Shown: positions 6,219-8,125 of the stretch, piece by piece | How the letters are laid out: each line of letters starts with the position of its first letter | Position numbering within the stretch: position 1 is the stretch's first letter | Origin: an uncultured Roseiflexaceae bacterium | GTDB taxonomy: Bacteria; Chloroflexota; Chloroflexia; Chloroflexales; Roseiflexaceae | NCBI GenBank assembly: GCA_903932805.1 | Contig: CAIZHO010000397.1 | Span: 1 to 8,125 of the forward strand | DNA length: 8,125 bases | Direction: 5' to 3' | Notes under the pieces: generated by a model | The model's database searches: none | Seen by the model: only the letters and a program-made list of their open reading frames with translations | What the model was told of the DNA's origin: nothing | Made by a program: the position numbers and the translations under genes

Positions 6219-7235
6219 TTAGACGCTCCGTCCCAACAGACTCGCCGCGAGCTCTTGGAGCTGCGTTTGTACTGCGCCATCGACCACCTGCACGCGCGCC
6301 AACGCCGCACAAGCCGTCACATAGTGCACCTCAGCCAAATGCGCGGTATAGGCCTGTGCACCCGAGGCATCGATTGCCTGCCGGGCAGCCGCCAACCCGG
6401 CATCATCACCGGCCGGCGTTGCATACAATCGATGGATGGGACCGTCACTCGCCTCACTCGCCAGCGCGTAGATGACCGGTAGGCTTTGTTTGCGGCGCAA
6501 CAAATCTGCTGCGTCGGGTTTGCCGGTCACTGCCGGATCACCCCAGATACCCAGGATATCATCCTGCATTTGGAACGAAATCCCCAGGTGAAGCCCGAAT
6601 TCGCCCAGTGCGAGCGCATCGGCATCCGACGCGTTGGCCGCCAGTGCACCGAGTTCGCAGCAAGCAGCCAGCAAGACCGCGGTCTTGCGCGTCACCATCG
6701 CCACGTATTCGTCCTCTGTCACCGTCTGCTTGCCCTCGAAGCTGATATCGAGGTATTGGCCCTCACAGATCGCGAGAATGGTACGGTCAAAGCGCGCCAG
6801 TATTTCGAGCACTTGCTCGGCTGCGAGCCCTGTTTGCCGGAGGCGTTGGATGGCCAAATGTGCCACCACAAACATCCCGTCACCGGCATTGATGCCTTGG
6901 GCGAGACCCCATATGGTCCAGAGCGTGGTCCGGCCACGGCGCAAATCACTATTATCTTGGATGTCATCATGGATCAACGAAAAATCGTGAATCAGCTGTA
7001 TCCCCGCCGCCAAGGGGAGCGCTTGTGCGTAGGTGCCACCCATCATTGCGCAACACATCATCGTGATGATGGGCCGTAATAGTTTGCCGGGATCAGCATA
7101 CTCGACCTCGAGCGCCCGATTACGCCAGCCGAGATGATACTCCTGCATCGCATAAAATTCGCGCACTGCTGCTGCATGCGCCGGGTAGGCAGCCTGCATC
7201 TCGGCGCGTATCTGCGTCCGTATATCGTGAGTCAT
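6219..7235 (-). CDS. Trans-isoprenyl diphosphate synthase, probably short-chain (GGPP/FPP type)
   Basis: Condenses isopentenyl diphosphate with allylic diphosphates to make the linear prenyl diphosphate precursors of carotenoids, quinones and lipids. The 338-residue product matches family length. Seen directly: KLLRP at 51-55, the first aspartate-rich motif DDIQD at 90-94 followed by RRGR, GQ at 159-160, and the second motif FQMQDDILGIWGDP at 221-234. The lysine and arginine residues GK at 238-239 and RRKQS at 247-251 follow. The second motif reads DDILG, lacking the third Asp of the classic DDxxD; this variant also occurs in actinobacterial-type synthases. Phe85, five residues before the first motif, with no insertion in that motif, fits short-chain (C20, possibly C15) enzymes, though product length is not certain. 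The start at 7235 is chosen for AGGGAG (7242-7247), 6 bases upstream; an in-frame ATG at 7298 would start at or upstream of the predicted transcription start. First gene of a two-gene unit with the glycosyltransferase. Confidence 0.92.
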   Translation of the reverse strand: MTHDIRTQIRAEMQAAYPAHAAAVREFYAMQEYHLGWRNRALEVEYADPGKLLRPIITMMCCAMMGGTYAQALPLAAGIQLIHDFSLIHDDIQDNSDLRRGRTTLWTIWGLAQGINAGDGMFVVAHLAIQRLRQTGLAAEQVLEILARFDRTILAICEGQYLDISFEGKQTVTEDEYVAMVTRKTAVLLAACCELGALAANASDADALALGEFGLHLGISFQMQDDILGIWGDPAVTGKPDAADLLRRKQSLPVIYALASEASDGPIHRLYATPAGDDAGLAAARQAIDASGAQAYTAHLAEVHYVTACAALARVQVVDGAVQTQLQELAASLLGRSV

Positions 7236-7241
7236 GCGGCA

Positions 7242-7247
7242 CTCCCT
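7242..7247 (-). promoter_or_regulatory. Shine-Dalgarno site for the prenyl synthase
   Basis: On the minus strand AGGGAG lies 6 bases before the ATG at 7235 and fixes the start there, rather than at the earlier in-frame ATG at 7298. Confidence 0.7.
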
Positions 7248-7290
7248 ATGCGTCCATTCGAACGACGCCGTAACTGGTGTGAATAGGTCT

Positions 7291-7319
7291 ATTATCACCG
7301 ATGTACGCCGCTCTCACAA
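7291..7319 (-). promoter_or_regulatory. Predicted sigma70-type promoter of the prenyl synthase/glycosyltransferase unit
   Basis: On the minus strand a -35 element TTGTGA (7314-7319) is followed after exactly 17 bases by a -10 element GATAAT (7291-7296, five of six consensus positions). The transcription start would be near 7284, leaving a leader of roughly 50 bases before the ATG at 7235. Seen by eye; not experimentally supported. Confidence 0.6.
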
Positions 7320-7327
7320 CTCATGGG

Positions 7328-7356
7328 TACGATGGTCGTACACACGAACGATCGTA
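7328..7356. promoter_or_regulatory. Cluster of short dyads upstream of the prenyl synthase promoter
   Basis: TACGA-TGG-TCGTA at 7328-7340 is a perfect inverted repeat. The palindrome ACGATCGT follows at 7348-7355. TACGAT (7328-7333) and ATCGTA (7351-7356) also pair with each other. The cluster starts 9 bp upstream of the predicted -35 element (relative to minus-strand transcription), a usual place for an activator or repressor site. The binding protein is unknown. Confidence 0.4.
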
Positions 7357-7411
7357 TCTGTGAAGAAGAACTGGGCCGACACACCACCCACCACCACGCC
7401 TTTCAGAAAAA

Positions 7412-7429
7412 GATGAAAATATTCTCATC
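7412..7429. promoter_or_regulatory. 18-bp dyad, candidate operator
   Basis: GATGA-A-AATATT-C-TCATC is an inverted repeat with one mismatched pair across its centre (7417/7424). It lies in an A/T-rich patch in the middle of the divergent intergenic region, just upstream of the predicted promoter of the BlaI-like gene. Its right half (TCATC) recurs 20 bp downstream. Confidence 0.45.
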
Positions 7430-7455
7430 CTTGTAATTAGGTTGTCATCCTTGTA
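7425..7455 (+). repeat. 11-bp direct repeat pair with 20-bp period
   Basis: TCATCCTTGTA occurs at 7425-7435 and again, identically, at 7445-7455. The 20-bp period is about two helical turns, so proteins bound at both copies would lie on the same DNA face. The first copy overlaps the 18-bp dyad and the second overlaps the predicted -35 element of the BlaI-like gene. Confidence 0.6.
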
Positions 7456-7471
7456 CGTTGTAGAGTATGTA
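7442..7471 (+). promoter_or_regulatory. Predicted promoter of the BlaI-like regulator gene
   Basis: TTGTCA (7442-7447, five of six -35 consensus positions) is followed after 18 bases by TATGTA (7466-7471, a weak -10 element). A start near 7478 would leave a leader of about 45 bases. The poor -10 makes this tentative. Confidence 0.4.
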
Positions 7472-7476
7472 ACAGG

Positions 7477-7496
7477 GTAGTACACTACTGCTAGTA
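7477..7496. promoter_or_regulatory. Overlapping dyads at the predicted transcription start of the BlaI-like gene
   Basis: GTAGT-AC-ACTAC (7477-7488) and TACT-GCT-AGTA (7486-7496) are two adjoining inverted repeats. TAGTAC is also directly repeated within the stretch. BlaI/MecI-family repressors commonly bind dyads of the TACA/TGTA kind next to their own promoter, so an autoregulatory operator is plausible; the exact match to a known BlaI box is poor. Confidence 0.45.
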
Positions 7497-7523
7497 CGAT
7501 AGATTGTCCTAAGAGGAGCAGAT

Positions 7524-7943
7524 ATGGCGCCGAACCTCAGATTCCGCTTTAGTCCGGCCAAAGACGGCTTGGTTAAAGTGCTCGGGCCACTCGAAACAGA
7601 CATCATGCAGGTCATCTGGCATGACGATTGTGGCACTGTCAAAAAGGTCCATCGCGCCCTCGCACAAAATCGCGATATCGCATACACCACCGTTATGACG
7701 ACGATGAGCCGACTCGCCGAAAAAGGCGTCCTCAAGCGCCAGCGCGATGGCCTCGCCTATACATACACCCCCACCTTGACCGAAGACGATTTCGTCACCA
7801 TGGTCGTCCAACAGGTCCTCGACGGCCTGCTGACCGACTACAGCGAGACAGCCGTCGACTACATGATCGACTTCTTGGTCCGCAACAACCCCAACGAGCT
7901 CGAACGTCTGCGCGGCGTCATCAGCAAAACCGCAGTCGCCTAA
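7524..7943 (+). CDS. BlaI/MecI/CopY-family winged-helix transcriptional regulator
   Basis: A 139-residue DNA-binding repressor. After an N-terminal extension of about 18 residues (RFRFSPAKDGLVKV), the winged-helix core runs from LGPLETDIMQVIW (20-32), through VKKVHRAL (39-46), to the recognition helix region AYTTVMTTMSRLAEKGVLKR (53-72) and a wing ending YTYTP (79-83). Residues 85-139 form the helical dimerisation part. Family members repress beta-lactamase, penicillin-binding-protein or copper genes, and many are released by proteolysis by a BlaR/MecR sensor. No sensor or target enzyme is visible here, so ligand and regulon are unknown. The start is supported by AGGAG (7514-7518), 5 bases upstream of the ATG. 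It is divergent from the prenyl synthase and may control itself, that unit, or genes elsewhere. Confidence 0.9.
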   Translation: MAPNLRFRFSPAKDGLVKVLGPLETDIMQVIWHDDCGTVKKVHRALAQNRDIAYTTVMTTMSRLAEKGVLKRQRDGLAYTYTPTLTEDDFVTMVVQQVLDGLLTDYSETAVDYMIDFLVRNNPNELERLRGVISKTAVA

Positions 7944-7950
7944 AAACCAA

Positions 7951-7976
7951 CCCCCCTCGGGCATGCCCGAGGGGGG
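7951..7976. terminator. Bidirectional intrinsic terminator between the BlaI-like gene and rimO
   Basis: A perfectly self-complementary 26-bp stretch with C6 and G6 ends forms an 11-bp G/C-rich stem around a CATG loop. It is followed on the plus strand by TATTTTGTTG and on the minus strand by TTGGTTTTTA, so both directions have T-rich tails. It begins 7 bp after the BlaI-like stop codon and ends 21 bp before the convergent rimO stop. Confidence 0.9.
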
Positions 7977-7997
7977 TATTTTGTTGCCTTTTTTCGG

Positions 7998-8125
7998 CTA
8001 GACCACCGTACCCCACAAATCATATTCGGTGGTCGTCGTGATTTTGACGGTGCGGATTGTCCCCACATCACCCTTGCCCCATGCAAAGACCTGCCCATCG
8101 ACCTCGGGCGCATCGCGGAACGACC
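7998..8125 (-). CDS. rimO: Ribosomal protein S12 methylthiotransferase, C-terminal end (rest outside window)
   Basis: RimO is a radical-SAM [4Fe-4S] enzyme that adds a methylthio group to an aspartate of ribosomal protein S12. Only the last 42 codons are visible, read on the minus strand and ending with TAG at 7998-8000. They encode RSFRDAPEVDGQVFAWG near their start and EYDLWGTVV at the end, the hallmark C-terminal TRAM-domain sequence of RimO (R-S-x-x-D-A-P-E-x-D-G and YDLWG). The related tRNA enzyme MiaB usually lacks this DAPE-x-DG/YDLWG pairing, so RimO is preferred. The catalytic CxxxCxxC region is off the window edge. Convergent with the BlaI-like gene. Confidence 0.85.
   Translation of the reverse strand, partial: SFRDAPEVDGQVFAWGKGDVGTIRTVKITTTTEYDLWGTVV

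Noticed and set aside
6176..6310. Extended start of the glycosyltransferase at 6310
   Set aside because: The additional 45 residues are unlike the family, overlap the end of the prenyl synthase gene, and the good ribosome site lies before the ATG at 6175.
5825..6475. Plus-strand open frame spanning the glycosyltransferase/prenyl synthase junction
   Set aside because: It is opposite two recognised genes, and its translation is rich in Arg, Pro and His as expected for a shadow frame.
7234..7416. Possible 60-codon gene in the divergent intergenic region
   Set aside because: No ribosome-binding site and no recognisable protein features. It overlaps the predicted promoter and operator elements, which explain this stretch better.
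7951..7976. Could the self-complementary hairpins be part of a CRISPR array or transposon end?
   Set aside because: There is no repeated unit with spacers, no target-site duplication and no transposase. Their position just after stop codons with T-rich tails fits terminators.

Overview
The window looks like chromosomal core sequence from a bacterium of moderately high G+C content. Gene content and protein style suggest Chloroflexota, class Chloroflexia: a glucose-6-phosphate isomerase of the short bacterial type, an amidohydrolase with a CYTH-like tail, a CoaE with an 'AIKLIESGW' segment, and a GT4 enzyme carrying 'RRGSL'. This assignment rests on family resemblance alone. No RNA genes, insertion sequences, CRISPR arrays or prophage genes were seen.

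Layout. Bases 1-4941 hold a compact plus-strand run of five genes. In order they are the 3' part of pgi (glucose-6-phosphate isomerase), a small two-helix membrane protein with a CxxC pair at each end, a 657-residue MtaD/SsnA-type amidohydrolase fused to a C-terminal CYTH-like domain, coaE (dephospho-CoA kinase), and a class I SAM-dependent methyltransferase. Gaps are 2, 11, -17 and 21 bp, so the run is probably one transcript. It ends at a strong hairpin (4957-4990) shared with a convergent minus-strand unit.

Bases 5003-7235 hold that minus-strand pair: a trans-isoprenyl diphosphate synthase transcribed first, then a GT4 glycosyltransferase. The pair is driven from a 288-bp divergent intergenic region. 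This region contains a recognisable sigma70-type promoter for the synthase, a weaker one for the opposite gene, and several dyads and direct repeats that look like operators. On its other side lies a plus-strand BlaI/MecI-family winged-helix repressor, with no BlaR-type sensor or beta-lactamase visible. A second strong hairpin (7951-7976), built like the first, separates it from the convergent 3' end of rimO at the window edge.

How the genes may work together (inference). The methyltransferase makes S-adenosylhomocysteine, which is a classic substrate of the MtaD-type deaminase two genes upstream, so the run may include a SAM by-product clearance step. The prenyl synthase and glycosyltransferase may contribute to an isoprenoid or lipid-sugar product, possibly under control of the divergent BlaI-like regulator. 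The points most worth a second look are the deaminase-CYTH fusion with altered acidic motifs, the split zinc-ribbon membrane protein, the dense operator architecture at 7328-7496, the homopolymer tracts in the glycosyltransferase, and the matching pair of C6/G6 hairpins. I see no convincing previously undescribed multi-gene system.
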